This document shows, in pieces, positions 42,437-50,047 of a stretch of 64,000 nt of DNA; the stretch's first letter is position 1; every line of letters begins with the position of its first letter. Origin of the DNA: DASZIT01 sp036268775 (GTDB lineage Bacteria; Actinomycetota; Acidimicrobiia; Acidimicrobiales; RAAP-2); assembly GCA_036268775.1 (NCBI GenBank), contig DATATM010000005.1, positions 62,001-126,000 of the forward strand. Direction: 5' to 3'. Below the pieces are notes generated by a model that had not been told where the DNA came from, did not search any database, and saw nothing but the letters and a program-made list of their open reading frames with translations. A program made the position numbers and the translations under genes.

Positions 42437-43363
42437 CTAGATGCCTCGCTGGGGGATGAAGTTGAAGTAGATGACGGTCAGGACGAAGTTGATGAAGAAC
42501 GACACCATGAAGGTGATGACCACCGCCTGGTTCACCGCGTCGCCCACGCCCTTCGGACCGCCTTTGGCGGTCATGCCCTTGTAGCAGGCGACCATGGCGG
42601 CGATGAACCCGAAGACCACCGACTTGAACAGGGCCATGGCCAGGTCGGCCAGCTGGCTGAGCTCGCCGAAAGTGGAGAAGAAGCTACTGGCGGTGATGTG
42701 GATGTTGTGGGTGCCGAAGTAGAGGCCGCCGGCGATGCCGGCCACCGAGACGATGGCGTCGAGGAGGAAGGCCACCACCATGGCCGCCAACAACCGGGGG
42801 AGGACCAGGCGCTGCAACGGATTGACCCCCATCACCTCCATGGCGGAGATCTCGTCCCGGATCTTGCGGGAGCCGATGTCGGCACACATGGCCGACCCGC
42901 CGGCGCCGGCGATCAGCAGGGCGGTGGCCAGCGGTGCCTGCTCCCGCACCACCGCCAGCACCATGGCGGCTCCGAGTTGGGACTGGGCACCGATCTGTTG
43001 GAGCAGGCCCCCGACCTCGAGGGCGATGACCGCCCCGAACGGCACCGAGATGAGGATGAGGGGAAGGGTGGTGACCTTGGCCAGGAACCAGCACTGGTCG
43101 AGGAACTCGCCGACCGGGACCCCCTGCTTGATGCCGAGCCGGAGCGCCTCGAAGCCGGAGGCGAACATCGCCCCGACCTCACCGAGGAACCAGGAGACCT
43201 TCGGGAACAGTGGGGGGCGGGAAACCCGGTGGCGGGGGAGGACCGAGGAGGGCGAAACCTGGACCTTCGGGATCTGTTCGGTGACAGGAGAAATCACCGC
43301 GATCTGGGCGGTATCCTCCCCGTCCCCGGTCACGCCCCCGTCGTGCCCTGTTTCTTCCGTCAC
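42437..43363 (-). CDS. yrbEA: YrbE/MlaE-family ABC permease A
   Basis: This first gene of the mce operon encodes an MlaE-type permease of about 308 aa. VREQAPLATALLIAGAGGSA and RKIRDEISAMEVMGVNPLQR carry the coupling-helix motif (RDEISAMEVMG). ACYKGMTAKGGPKGVGDAVN is the conserved loop before the last helix. A polar, acidic N-terminal stretch of about 60 residues precedes the membrane domain. GTG 43363 is chosen because GGAGA lies just upstream; a TTG at 43411 would add 16 residues. It is divergent from the ATPase gene mceG, so the intergenic region should hold both promoters. Confidence 0.9.
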   Translation of the reverse strand: MTEETGHDGGVTGDGEDTAQIAVISPVTEQIPKVQVSPSSVLPRHRVSRPPLFPKVSWFLGEVGAMFASGFEALRLGIKQGVPVGEFLDQCWFLAKVTTLPLILISVPFGAVIALEVGGLLQQIGAQSQLGAAMVLAVVREQAPLATALLIAGAGGSAMCADIGSRKIRDEISAMEVMGVNPLQRLVLPRLLAAMVVAFLLDAIVSVAGIAGGLYFGTHNIHITASSFFSTFGELSQLADLAMALFKSVVFGFIAAMVACYKGMTAKGGPKGVGDAVNQAVVITFMVSFFINFVLTVIYFNFIPQRGI

Positions 43364-43470
43364 ACAGTCTCCGATGCCCCAGCTGATGTACGAAAAATGT
43401 AGCCCTGGCAACCCCCGCTCAGACGATCGTCCGGCCGTGCTGCAACACTGCGATTGAGGAACTTACCGGA

Positions 43471-43493
43471 TAGTCAGAACTTGCGGTAGTCAG
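43471..43493. promoter_or_regulatory. Direct repeat TAGTCAG in the mce/mceG divergent region
   Basis: Two exact TAGTCAG copies lie at 43471-43477 and 43487-43493, spaced 16 bases start to start. They sit between the divergent yrbEA and mceG starts, an expected place for an operator. No regulator gene is adjacent. Confidence 0.35.
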
Positions 43494-43641
43494 GGGATCT
43501 CAGGATTCCCACAGCTGGCGGGTCGCAAGGTTTCCCCCGGGTTTGCGTTCCGTACTGTGGGTAGATGGTTATGTAGTGGGAGGTAGATACTTTGTACCCA
43601 GCGGTGTGCGAGGCCAATCAGAAAATGCGAGGATGAACGGC

Positions 43642-44574
43642 ATGGCTGATCCGAATGGAGCTCCGTCGGCGGTCCCGGGTCTGCCGACTCCGGTGGTCCC
43701 GACGAGTGGGAATGGAACGGCCGGATCGACGACGACATCCTCCGATGCCGCCATCTCCATCCAGAACGTGACCAAGTCGTTCGGCTCCCACACCGTGCTC
43801 CAGGACATCACCTTCGACGTCCCCCGGGGGAAGATCACCGCGGTGCTCGGGCCTTCTGGTACCGGGAAGTCGGTACTGCTCAAGGTGGTCATCGGGCTGC
43901 TGAAGCCGAACAACGGCGGGGTCTACATCGACGGGGAGCTGATCAGTGAGCTCAACCAGAAGAACCTGTTCCGGGTCCGGCGCAAGTTCGGGGTGCTGTT
44001 CCAGGACGGCGCGCTGTTCGGCTCCATGAACCTGTTCGAGAACATCGCCTTCCCGCTCCGGGAGCACACCAAGAAGAACGAAGGCGACATCCGCAAGATC
44101 GTCCACAAGAACGCCGAGTTGGTCGGGCTGATGGACCACCTTCGCAAACTTCCGGGGGAGGTCTCCGGCGGCATGAAGAAGCGGGCCGGGTTGGCCCGAG
44201 CCCTGGTGCTCGACCCCGAGATCGTGCTGTTCGACGAGCCCGACTCCGGCCTCGACCCGGTGCGGGTGGCGTTCCTCGACGAGCTGGTGCTCGACGTCCA
44301 GCGGGAGACCGGGGCCACCATTTTCATCATCACCCACAACATCCCGTCGGTGATGCGGACGGCCGACTACCTCGGGATGCTCTACCAGTCCAAGTTGGTC
44401 CGCTTCGCCCCGAAGGACGAGATGTTCAACTCGCCCGACCCGGTGATCCACCAGTTCCTCAACGCCGACCTCGAAGGGCCGATCGGCATGGACGAAATGG
44501 CGGAGGGCAACGCCCCCCGCAGCACCTTCAGCGGTCAGCCGGTCGGAGTCGGAGCCGCCCCCGCCGCCGAGTGA
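43642..44574 (+). CDS. mceG: Mce transporter ATPase (MceG/Mkl)
   Basis: This is the ABC ATPase that drives Mce lipid import. The 310-aa protein has Walker A VLGPSGTGKSVLLKVV, Q-loop VLFQDGALFGSMNLFEN, signature VSGGMKKRAGLARAL and Walker B EIVLFDEPDSGLDPVR, the last being the Mkl-type 'DEPDSGLDP' form. The H-loop is IITHN. A Ser/Thr/Pro-rich N-terminal stretch of about 40 residues precedes the domain, and an acidic tail of about 50 residues follows; in mycobacteria such a tail is needed for function. ATG 43642 has GAGGA eight bases upstream; ATGs at 43633 and earlier are less well placed. In mycobacteria mceG is unlinked; here it is divergent from its own operon. Confidence 0.93.
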   Translation: MADPNGAPSAVPGLPTPVVPTSGNGTAGSTTTSSDAAISIQNVTKSFGSHTVLQDITFDVPRGKITAVLGPSGTGKSVLLKVVIGLLKPNNGGVYIDGELISELNQKNLFRVRRKFGVLFQDGALFGSMNLFENIAFPLREHTKKNEGDIRKIVHKNAELVGLMDHLRKLPGEVSGGMKKRAGLARALVLDPEIVLFDEPDSGLDPVRVAFLDELVLDVQRETGATIFIITHNIPSVMRTADYLGMLYQSKLVRFAPKDEMFNSPDPVIHQFLNADLEGPIGMDEMAEGNAPRSTFSGQPVGVGAAPAAE

Positions 44575-44580
44575 CAGCCT

Positions 44581-44618
44581 CGCCCGGCGCCCCCTGCCGC
44601 TGAACGCGGTTCCGGGCG
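44581..44618 (+). terminator. Stem-loop after mceG
   Basis: CGCCCGG (44581-44587) pairs with CCGGGCG (44612-44618), with a nested CCGC/GCGG stem inside. It starts seven bases after the mceG stop. No T-tract is present. Confidence 0.45.
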
Positions 44619-44638
44619 GGAAGCCGATACCCCACTGG

Positions 44639-44644
44639 TAGCCT
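44639..44644 (+). promoter_or_regulatory. Putative leaderless -10 element (TAGCCT) of purNH
   Basis: TAGCCT ends six bases before the GTG at 44651. The same hexamer at similar distance precedes tsaD and mdh. Confidence 0.5.
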
Positions 44645-44650
44645 GCGGCC

Positions 44651-46849
44651 GTGGTCGCGGCCCCCTCTCCCGGCAGTCCCTCGCCGGTCGCCATCGGGGT
44701 GCTGGTCTCGGGCAGCGGCACCATCCTCGAAGCCATCCTCGACGCCGGACTCCCGGTCTCCCTGGTGGTGGCCGACCGCCCCTGCCGGGCCCTGCAGGTG
44801 GCGGCGGACGCCGGGGTGCCTGCCGCCCTGGTCGACCGGGCCGCCTTCGGCGGGTTCGGGCCCGGGTTCGACCGCCCGGCCTACACCGTGGCGGTGGTGG
44901 AGGCGCTGGCCGAACACCATGTCGAGGTGGTGGTGATGGCCGGGTTCGGGACGGTCCTCGATCAGCCGATCCACACGGCTTACCCGGGCCGTATCCTGAA
45001 CACGCACCCGGCGCTGCTCCCCGCCTTCCCGGGGTGGCACGCGGTGAGGGACGCCCTGGCCGAGGGGGTGGCCGAGACGGGCACCACCGTCCACATCGCC
45101 ACCTTGGCCATGGACGCCGGGCCGGTCCTGGCCCAGGAGGCCGTCACGGTGTATCCGGACGACACCGAGGCGACGTTGCACGAGCGGATCAAAGCGGTGG
45201 AGCGGGTGCTCTACCCGGCCACCATTCGCTCGTTCATCGACAGGCTGGCGGTCCTGGCCGGGGATGAGCGAGGATCACCACTGGAGGTCAAGGCCATGAA
45301 GGCGCTGCTGTCTGTATACGACAAGACGGGACTGGTGGAGCTGGCCCGCGGGCTCGCCGACCTCGGCTGGGAACTGGTCTCCAGCGGCGGCACCTCGTCG
45401 GTGCTGGCCGACGCCGGCCTCCCCCATCTGGAGGTGGCCGATCTGACCGGGGCGCCGGAGATGCTCGGCGGGAGGGTCAAGACCCTCCATCCCACCATCC
45501 ACGGCGGGATCCTGGCCGACCGCTCCCAACCCGGGCACCTCGCCGACTTGGAGGACCAGGACATCGATCTCATCGACCTGGTGGTCTGCAACCTCTATCC
45601 GTTCCGGAGCGACCCCTCCATCGAGCTGATCGACGTCGGCGGCCCCACCATGGTGAGGGCGGCGGCCAAGAACCATGCCCACGTCGGCGTGGTGGTCGAC
45701 CCCTCCGAGTACGGCGGCGTGCTGTCCGAGTTGAAAGAGCACGGGACCCTGTCGGACGCCACCCGGTTCCGGCTGGCCCGGGACGCCTTCGCCCACACCG
45801 CCGCCTATGACGCCGCCATCGTCGGGTGGTTCGATCAACGGGATACCCCCACCGAGGCCAGCCCGGAGGCGGAGTCGGAAACCGCCATCCTCCCGCCCAC
45901 CATCCACCTGACCCTGGAGCGGGCCGGCTCCCTCCGCTACGGGGAGAACCCCCACCAGCACGGCGCCCGCTACCGGATCGCCGGTGAGCACTCCTGGTGG
46001 GACGACGTCGTCCAGTACGGCGGCAAGGAACTGTCGTACCTCAACCTGTTCGACGCCGATGCTGCCTGGCGCCTGGTCCACGAGCTGGCCGCCCCCGGTA
46101 GCCCCGAGGTGGCCGCCGCCATCATCAAGCACGCCAACCCCTGCGGGGTGTCGCTGGCCGACACCCTGGCCACCGCCTACCAGCGGGCCCTGGACGGCGA
46201 CCCGCTGTCGGCCTTCGGGGGCATCGTCGCCCTCGGCGGTCCGGTCACCGTGGAGGTGGCCGAAGCCATCGGCGCCGGGCCCCAGGCAGACGTGATCATC
46301 GCCCCCGCCTACGACGAAGCCGCGCTGGCCCTGCTCTCCTCCAAGCGGAAGGCCACCCGCTTGCTGTCGGCTCCCTCCCCGGAGCCGATCCGCCGCCAGT
46401 ACCGGGGGATGGGATCGAGCCTCCTCGTCCAGGATGCCGACCGCTTCCTGGTGGACCCGTCGCAGTGGGAGGTGGCCACCACCACCCAGCCGACCGACGC
46501 CCAGTGGCGGGACCTCGCATTGGCCTGGAAGGTCTGTGCCCGCACCACCTCCAACGCCATCGCCATCGTCCGTGACGGCCAGGCGGTCGGGGTGGGGGCC
46601 GGCCAGTCCTCCCGGGTGGTGGCGGCGGAGATCGCGGTGTCCAAGGCCGGCGACCGGGCCCGGGGGGGAGCGGCGGCCAGCGATGCCTTCTTCCCCTTCC
46701 CCGACGGCCTCGAGGTGCTGGCCGCCGCCGGGGTGGCGGTGGTGGTCCAGCCGGGCGGATCGATCCGCGACGGCGAAGTGACCGCGGCCGCCGATGCTGC
46801 CGGGGTGGCCCTGGTGATGGCGGGTGGCGAGCGCCACTTCCGGCACTGA
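44651..46849 (+). CDS. purNH: Fused PurN-PurH: GAR formyltransferase / AICAR formyltransferase / IMP cyclohydrolase
   Basis: One 732-aa frame joins two purine enzymes. Residues 1-215 are PurN (GAR to FGAR with 10-formyl-THF): GRILNTHPALLPAFPG holds the catalytic Asn and His, and ATLAMDAGPVLAQE the Asp. Its first loop is LVSGSGTILEAIL, lacking the Asn of the usual GSN loop. Residues 216-732 are PurH: KALLSVYDKTGLVELARGL begins the IMP cyclohydrolase domain, KTLHPTIHGGIL follows, and KHANPCGVSLADTL holds the formyltransferase Lys-His. The internal PurH ATG (45296) has GGAGG eight bases upstream, so PurH may also be made alone. In most actinobacteria purN and purH are adjacent separate genes. 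Confidence 0.92.
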   Translation: MVAAPSPGSPSPVAIGVLVSGSGTILEAILDAGLPVSLVVADRPCRALQVAADAGVPAALVDRAAFGGFGPGFDRPAYTVAVVEALAEHHVEVVVMAGFGTVLDQPIHTAYPGRILNTHPALLPAFPGWHAVRDALAEGVAETGTTVHIATLAMDAGPVLAQEAVTVYPDDTEATLHERIKAVERVLYPATIRSFIDRLAVLAGDERGSPLEVKAMKALLSVYDKTGLVELARGLADLGWELVSSGGTSSVLADAGLPHLEVADLTGAPEMLGGRVKTLHPTIHGGILADRSQPGHLADLEDQDIDLIDLVVCNLYPFRSDPSIELIDVGGPTMVRAAAKNHAHVGVVVDPSEYGGVLSELKEHGTLSDATRFRLARDAFAHTAAYDAAIVGWFDQRDTPTEASPEAESETAILPPTIHLTLERAGSLRYGENPHQHGARYRIAGEHSWWDDVVQYGGKELSYLNLFDADAAWRLVHELAAPGSPEVAAAIIKHANPCGVSLADTLATAYQRALDGDPLSAFGGIVALGGPVTVEVAEAIGAGPQADVIIAPAYDEAALALLSSKRKATRLLSAPSPEPIRRQYRGMGSSLLVQDADRFLVDPSQWEVATTTQPTDAQWRDLALAWKVCARTTSNAIAIVRDGQAVGVGAGQSSRVVAAEIAVSKAGDRARGGAAASDAFFPFPDGLEVLAAAGVAVVVQPGGSIRDGEVTAAADAAGVALVMAGGERHFRH
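45283..45298 (+). promoter_or_regulatory. Internal Shine-Dalgarno and ATG of the PurH half
   Basis: GGAGG at 45283-45287 stands eight bases before the in-frame ATG at 45296, where homologous free PurH proteins begin (MKALLSVYDKTG). It may be a working internal start or a relic of separate genes. Confidence 0.55.
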
Positions 46850-46859
46850 GGGGGGAACG

Positions 46860-47714
46860 GTGACCGCAACCCGGCTCGACGGTGAGCTGCTGGCCGCCCG
46901 GATCCGGGCCGAGGTGACCGACCGGGTCGCCCGGCTGGCCGCCGCCGGGGTGACGGTGGGCCTCGGGACCATCCTGGTCGGGGACGACGGCCCGAGCTCG
47001 CGCTACGTGGCCATGAAGCATGCCGACTGCGCCGAGGTCGGCATCTTCTCCGCCCACGAGCACCTGCCTGCCGACGTGACCCAGACCGACCTCGAGGCGG
47101 TGGTGGCCCGGTTCAACGCCGATCCCCGGATCCACGCCTATCTGGTCCAGCTGCCGCTGCCGGCCGGGCTCGACGAGGAGCGGGTGCTGTTGGCGGTGGA
47201 CCCGGAGAAGGATGTCGACGGGCTCCACCCGGTGAACCTCGGCCGGCTGGTGATGGGGGCGGCCGGCCCGTTGCCCTGCACCCCGGCCGGGATCGTCGAG
47301 CTGCTCCACGCCAACGACGTGCCGGTGGAGGGCAAGCACGTGGTGGTGATCGGCCGGGGCCTGACCATCGGGCGACCGCTGTCGTTGTTGCTGGCCATGA
47401 AGCGCCCGGGGTGCAACGCGGCGGTCACCGTCGTCCACACCGGCGTCGACGACCTGACCGGGCTGGTCCGGCAAGGCGACGTGGTGGTGGCGGCGGCCGG
47501 GCGGGCCGGGTTGGTCACCAAGGAGATGATCAAGCCCGGCGCCGCGGTGGTGGGCGCCGGTACCTCATGGGAAGGGAAGAAATTGTTGTCCGACGTAGAC
47601 GAGTCAGTGGCCGAGGTGGCGGGGTGGATCACCCCCCGCATCGGGGGAGTGGGCCCGATGACCCGGGCGATGCTGTTGCGCAACACGGTGCGGGCGGCGG
47701 AGCGGGCGTCGTGA
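46860..47714 (+). CDS. folD: Methylenetetrahydrofolate dehydrogenase / methenyltetrahydrofolate cyclohydrolase
   Basis: FolD interconverts 5,10-methylene-, methenyl- and 10-formyl-THF with NADP, supplying the formyl donor used by PurNH just upstream. The 284-aa protein has the Y-x3-K active site in SSRYVAMKHADCAEVGI, YLVQLPLPAGLDE, and PEKDVDGLHPVNLGRL. The nucleotide loop VVVIGRGLTIGRPLSLLL has Gly-Leu-Thr in place of the common Ser-x-[IV]-V. WITPRIGGVGPMTRAMLL is the C-terminal PGGVGPMT-like segment, with R-I replacing P-G. GTG 46860 follows a run of G and A that can act as ribosome-binding site. It overlaps the next gene by four bases. Confidence 0.94.
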   Translation: MTATRLDGELLAARIRAEVTDRVARLAAAGVTVGLGTILVGDDGPSSRYVAMKHADCAEVGIFSAHEHLPADVTQTDLEAVVARFNADPRIHAYLVQLPLPAGLDEERVLLAVDPEKDVDGLHPVNLGRLVMGAAGPLPCTPAGIVELLHANDVPVEGKHVVVIGRGLTIGRPLSLLLAMKRPGCNAAVTVVHTGVDDLTGLVRQGDVVVAAAGRAGLVTKEMIKPGAAVVGAGTSWEGKKLLSDVDESVAEVAGWITPRIGGVGPMTRAMLLRNTVRAAERAS

Positions 47715-48085
47715 GTCCGTCCCGCCCGTCGGGGGTTCAGGAGACCGATCACCGGCCCTGGGGGAGCTACACCGTCCTCGACGACGGAACCACCCACAAG
47801 GTCAAGCGGATCACGGTGCTCCCGGGGAAGCGCCTGAGCTACCAGCGGCACGCCCGGCGCTCAGAGCACTGGTTCATGGTCACCGGCACCGCGCTGGTCA
47901 CCCTCGACGGCACCCGCCACGAGCTCCGCGCCGGCCAGTCGATCGACATCCCGGTGGGCACCGCCCACCGGATCGAGAACGCCACCGACACCGAGGTGGT
48001 CTTCGTGGAAGTCCAACACGGCGACTACTTCGGGGAGGACGACATCGTCCGGCTGGAAGACGACTACGGCCGGGTCGGCAGCTGA
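47711..48085 (+). CDS. Cupin protein, mannose-6-phosphate isomerase type II C-terminal domain
   Basis: The 124-aa protein is a stand-alone cupin like the C-terminal domain of type II phosphomannose isomerase/GDP-mannose pyrophosphorylase. RPWGSYTVLDDGTTHKVKRI, LPGKRLSYQRHARRSEHWFM (with the metal-binding His and Glu pattern) and DIPVGTAHRIENATD (second His) are the family segments. GEDDIVRLEDDYGR is the usual ending. The nucleotidyltransferase half is absent. GTG 47711 overlaps the folD stop (GTGA). It probably isomerises mannose-6-phosphate and fructose-6-phosphate or a similar sugar phosphate, although single-domain forms have been poorly studied. Confidence 0.85.
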   Translation: MSPSRPSGVQETDHRPWGSYTVLDDGTTHKVKRITVLPGKRLSYQRHARRSEHWFMVTGTALVTLDGTRHELRAGQSIDIPVGTAHRIENATDTEVVFVEVQHGDYFGEDDIVRLEDDYGRVGS

Positions 48086-48126
48086 GTCGGAGGCCGGCGG
48101 GTAGCGGCGATCGTCCCCCCTCCGAC
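48086..48126 (+). terminator. Stem-loop after the cupin gene
   Basis: GTCGGAGG (48086-48093) and CCTCCGAC (48119-48126) form a perfect 8-bp stem immediately after the TGA. The 25-base loop is long and there is no T-tract. Confidence 0.5.
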
Positions 48127-48189
48127 CTTCGCCCCCGGTTAGATTGAGGCCGCCCACCTGAGACCGGGTGCGCGGGGGAGGTGTCGGTC

Positions 48190-49017
48190 GTGGCTGCACA
48201 CAGGGTTTCGCCGTCGGATTCGCCCGCGGGTCGGATCGGCCGTCGTCCCACCGCTCGGGTCGGCATGGCGGTGGCGGGCCTGGTGCTGGCGACGGGCGCC
48301 TTGGTGTTCTCCTCCAGGGTCCCGGCAGTGGCGGCCACTACTACCACCACCGTCCCGGTCACCACCACCACCCTGCCGGTGACCACCACCACCACCGTCC
48401 CGGTCACCACCACCACGGTGCCCCACCCCACCACGACCACCACCGTGCCCCGGACCACCACCACGGTGCCGCGCTCGACCACCACCACCAGCACCACCAC
48501 CCCGAAGAAGACCAGCAGCAGTGGGCTGAGTGGCACTGCGGTGGCCCTGATCATCGTGGCCGTGGTGGTGGGGCTGGCGGTGATCCTGCTGCTGATCCTC
48601 CTCAGCCGCCGCAAGCGGCTGCAGGCGGCCGGCGCCTGGCGCCGCTCGGTGCTGCCGGCGGTCAGCGACGCCCACCTGGCCCGCGACGCCCTGCTGTCGG
48701 CCAACGCGATGTCCGACGACCCCGAGCTCCGGGGTTCGGTGGCGGTGCAGGTGGACCGGTCCGCCCGGGCCCTCGAGCAGGCCGCCCTCAACGCCCCTGA
48801 CGAGGTCGGCCAGAACGCCGCCAATTCGGTGGCCCGCTCCCTCCGGGGCCTGGCCTTCGCGGTGGAGGCCGATCGTCTCCTCCGTCACGGTGCCGGGGCT
48901 CCGACCGGGGTGCAGTTGGCCGAGGCCGATGATGCCCGCCGCTCCCGACTGGCCGAGCTCGACAGCTCGCTGTCCCGCCTCTCGTCCCAACTCGGCGCTC
49001 CGTCGTCGAGGCGTTAG
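48190..49017 (+). CDS. Membrane protein with Thr-rich extracellular stalk
   Basis: No family is recognised. The 275-aa protein has a signal-like helix (VGMAVAGLVLATGALVFSSR), then about 65 residues of Thr with Val-Pro spacers (TTTTTVPVTTTTLPVTTTTT), a transmembrane helix (GTAVALIIVAVVVGLAVILL) and a cytosolic domain of about 135 residues after SRRKRLQ. That domain is helical and includes HLARDALLSANAMSDDPELR and SARALEQAALNAPDEVGQNA. The stalk is a likely O-glycosylation substrate. GTG 48190 has GGGGGAGG about eight bases upstream; GTG 48181 is too close to it. Its role could be surface sensing or wall anchoring; this is a guess. Confidence 0.75.
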   Translation: MAAHRVSPSDSPAGRIGRRPTARVGMAVAGLVLATGALVFSSRVPAVAATTTTTVPVTTTTLPVTTTTTVPVTTTTVPHPTTTTTVPRTTTTVPRSTTTTSTTTPKKTSSSGLSGTAVALIIVAVVVGLAVILLLILLSRRKRLQAAGAWRRSVLPAVSDAHLARDALLSANAMSDDPELRGSVAVQVDRSARALEQAALNAPDEVGQNAANSVARSLRGLAFAVEADRLLRHGAGAPTGVQLAEADDARRSRLAELDSSLSRLSSQLGAPSSRR

Positions 49018-49090
49018 CTCGGCATCGGCGCCTGGAGGTCGACGGGCACCGGAGCCGGTGGCCCAAGAGCTCCGGTTCGACCGCCCGCAG

Positions 49091-49096
49091 TAGGAT
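49091..49096 (+). promoter_or_regulatory. Putative leaderless -10 element (TAGGAT) of metF
   Basis: TAGGAT ends nine bases before the ATG at 49106; no Shine-Dalgarno or riboswitch fits in this short leader. Confidence 0.5.
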
Positions 49097-49105
49097 GCCT
49101 GGGTT

Positions 49106-49969
49106 ATGACCCGGATCGCCGACCTGTTGTCGAAGGGGCCGACCTACTCGTTCGAGTTCTTCCCGCCCAAGAACGACGCCGAGCAGGCCACCCTGGTGAA
49201 GACCCTGCGCGATCTCGAGCCGCTCGGCCCCTCCTTCGTGTCGGTCACCTACCGGGGGGGCGCGGAGTCACGGCAGCGGACCTACGACCTGGTGACCGGG
49301 ATGCTCCGCACCACCACCCTGGTGCCGATGGCCCACCTCATCTGCGTGGCCCACACCCGATTGGAGCTGGCGGAGATCCTGGTCGCCTACCGCAAGGCGG
49401 GGGTGGAGAACCTGATGGCCCTGGGCGGGGACCCGCCCGCCGACCCGGCCGACGGGGTCGGCGAGCTGCCCCACGCCTCCGAACTGGTGGAGCTGGCCCA
49501 CGCCATCGGCGGCTTCTCCATCGGGGTGGCGGCCCAGCCGGCCGGCCATCCCCTCTCGCCCGACCTGGCCTTCGACCGGGACCGGCTGGCCGAGAAGCTG
49601 CGCATCGCCGACTTCGGGGTCACCCAGTTCTTCTTCGAGGCCGAGGAGTACACCGGCCTGGTGGCCGACCTGGCCGACCGGGGAGTCCACACCCCGGTGC
49701 TGCCCGGCATCATGCCGGTGACCAACCTCAAGTCGGTCCCCCGGATGGCCACCATGGGGGCGGCGGTGCCCGGCTGGATGGTGGAGAGGCTGGAACGGGC
49801 CGACCAGACCGGGGGGGCCGACGGGGTCCGGGACGAGGGCGTCGCCATCGCCACCGAACTCTGCCGGAAGCTGTTGGAGGCCGGGGTGCCCGGCCTCCAC
49901 TTCTATACGTTGAACCGGTCGAGTGCCACCCGGGAGATCTACCGCGCCCTGGGGCTCGGTCCGTCGTAG
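49106..49969 (+). CDS. metF: Methylenetetrahydrofolate reductase
   Basis: MetF reduces 5,10-methylene-THF to 5-methyl-THF for methionine synthesis, using FAD. The 287-aa TIM barrel opens with GPTYSFEFFPPKNDAE, the catalytic-Glu signature. FVSVTYRGGAESRQRTYDLV, AHLICVAHTRLEL and LMALGGDPPADPADG bind folate and flavin. ADFGVTQFFFEAEEY and GIMPVTNLKSVPRMA are conserved, and GVPGLHFYTLNRSSATREIY ends the barrel. Length and motifs are full. It shares folate chemistry with folD and purNH nearby. Confidence 0.95.
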   Translation: MTRIADLLSKGPTYSFEFFPPKNDAEQATLVKTLRDLEPLGPSFVSVTYRGGAESRQRTYDLVTGMLRTTTLVPMAHLICVAHTRLELAEILVAYRKAGVENLMALGGDPPADPADGVGELPHASELVELAHAIGGFSIGVAAQPAGHPLSPDLAFDRDRLAEKLRIADFGVTQFFFEAEEYTGLVADLADRGVHTPVLPGIMPVTNLKSVPRMATMGAAVPGWMVERLERADQTGGADGVRDEGVAIATELCRKLLEAGVPGLHFYTLNRSSATREIYRALGLGPS

Positions 49970-49981
49970 CCCACCCCCCGG

Positions 49982-49995
49982 GGTCACCGGTGACC
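49982..49995. promoter_or_regulatory. 14-bp perfect palindrome upstream of icd
   Basis: GGTCACCGGTGACC is a perfect palindrome, 12 bases after the metF stop and 40 bases before the icd -10. It may be an operator, or a 5-bp stem with CCGG loop ending metF transcripts. Confidence 0.5.
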
Positions 49996-50035
49996 AACCC
50001 GCCGCCGGGCTGGCGAGAGGCAATGGCCGCACCGA

Positions 50036-50041
50036 TATAGT
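50036..50041 (+). promoter_or_regulatory. Putative leaderless -10 element (TATAGT) of icd
   Basis: TATAGT is the closest -10 match in the leaderless set and ends six bases before the ATG at 50048. No Shine-Dalgarno is seen. Confidence 0.6.
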
Positions 50042-50047
50042 CGCCTC

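Noticed and set aside
48336..48510. ACC-rich microsatellite
   Set aside because: It is in frame and codes the Thr-Val-Pro stalk; different spacers (VPV, LPV, VPH, VPR) argue for a selected protein sequence.
49018..49105. Possible SAM or cobalamin riboswitch before metF
   Set aside because: The gap is 88 bases and the likely promoter ends nine bases before the ATG, leaving no transcribed leader.
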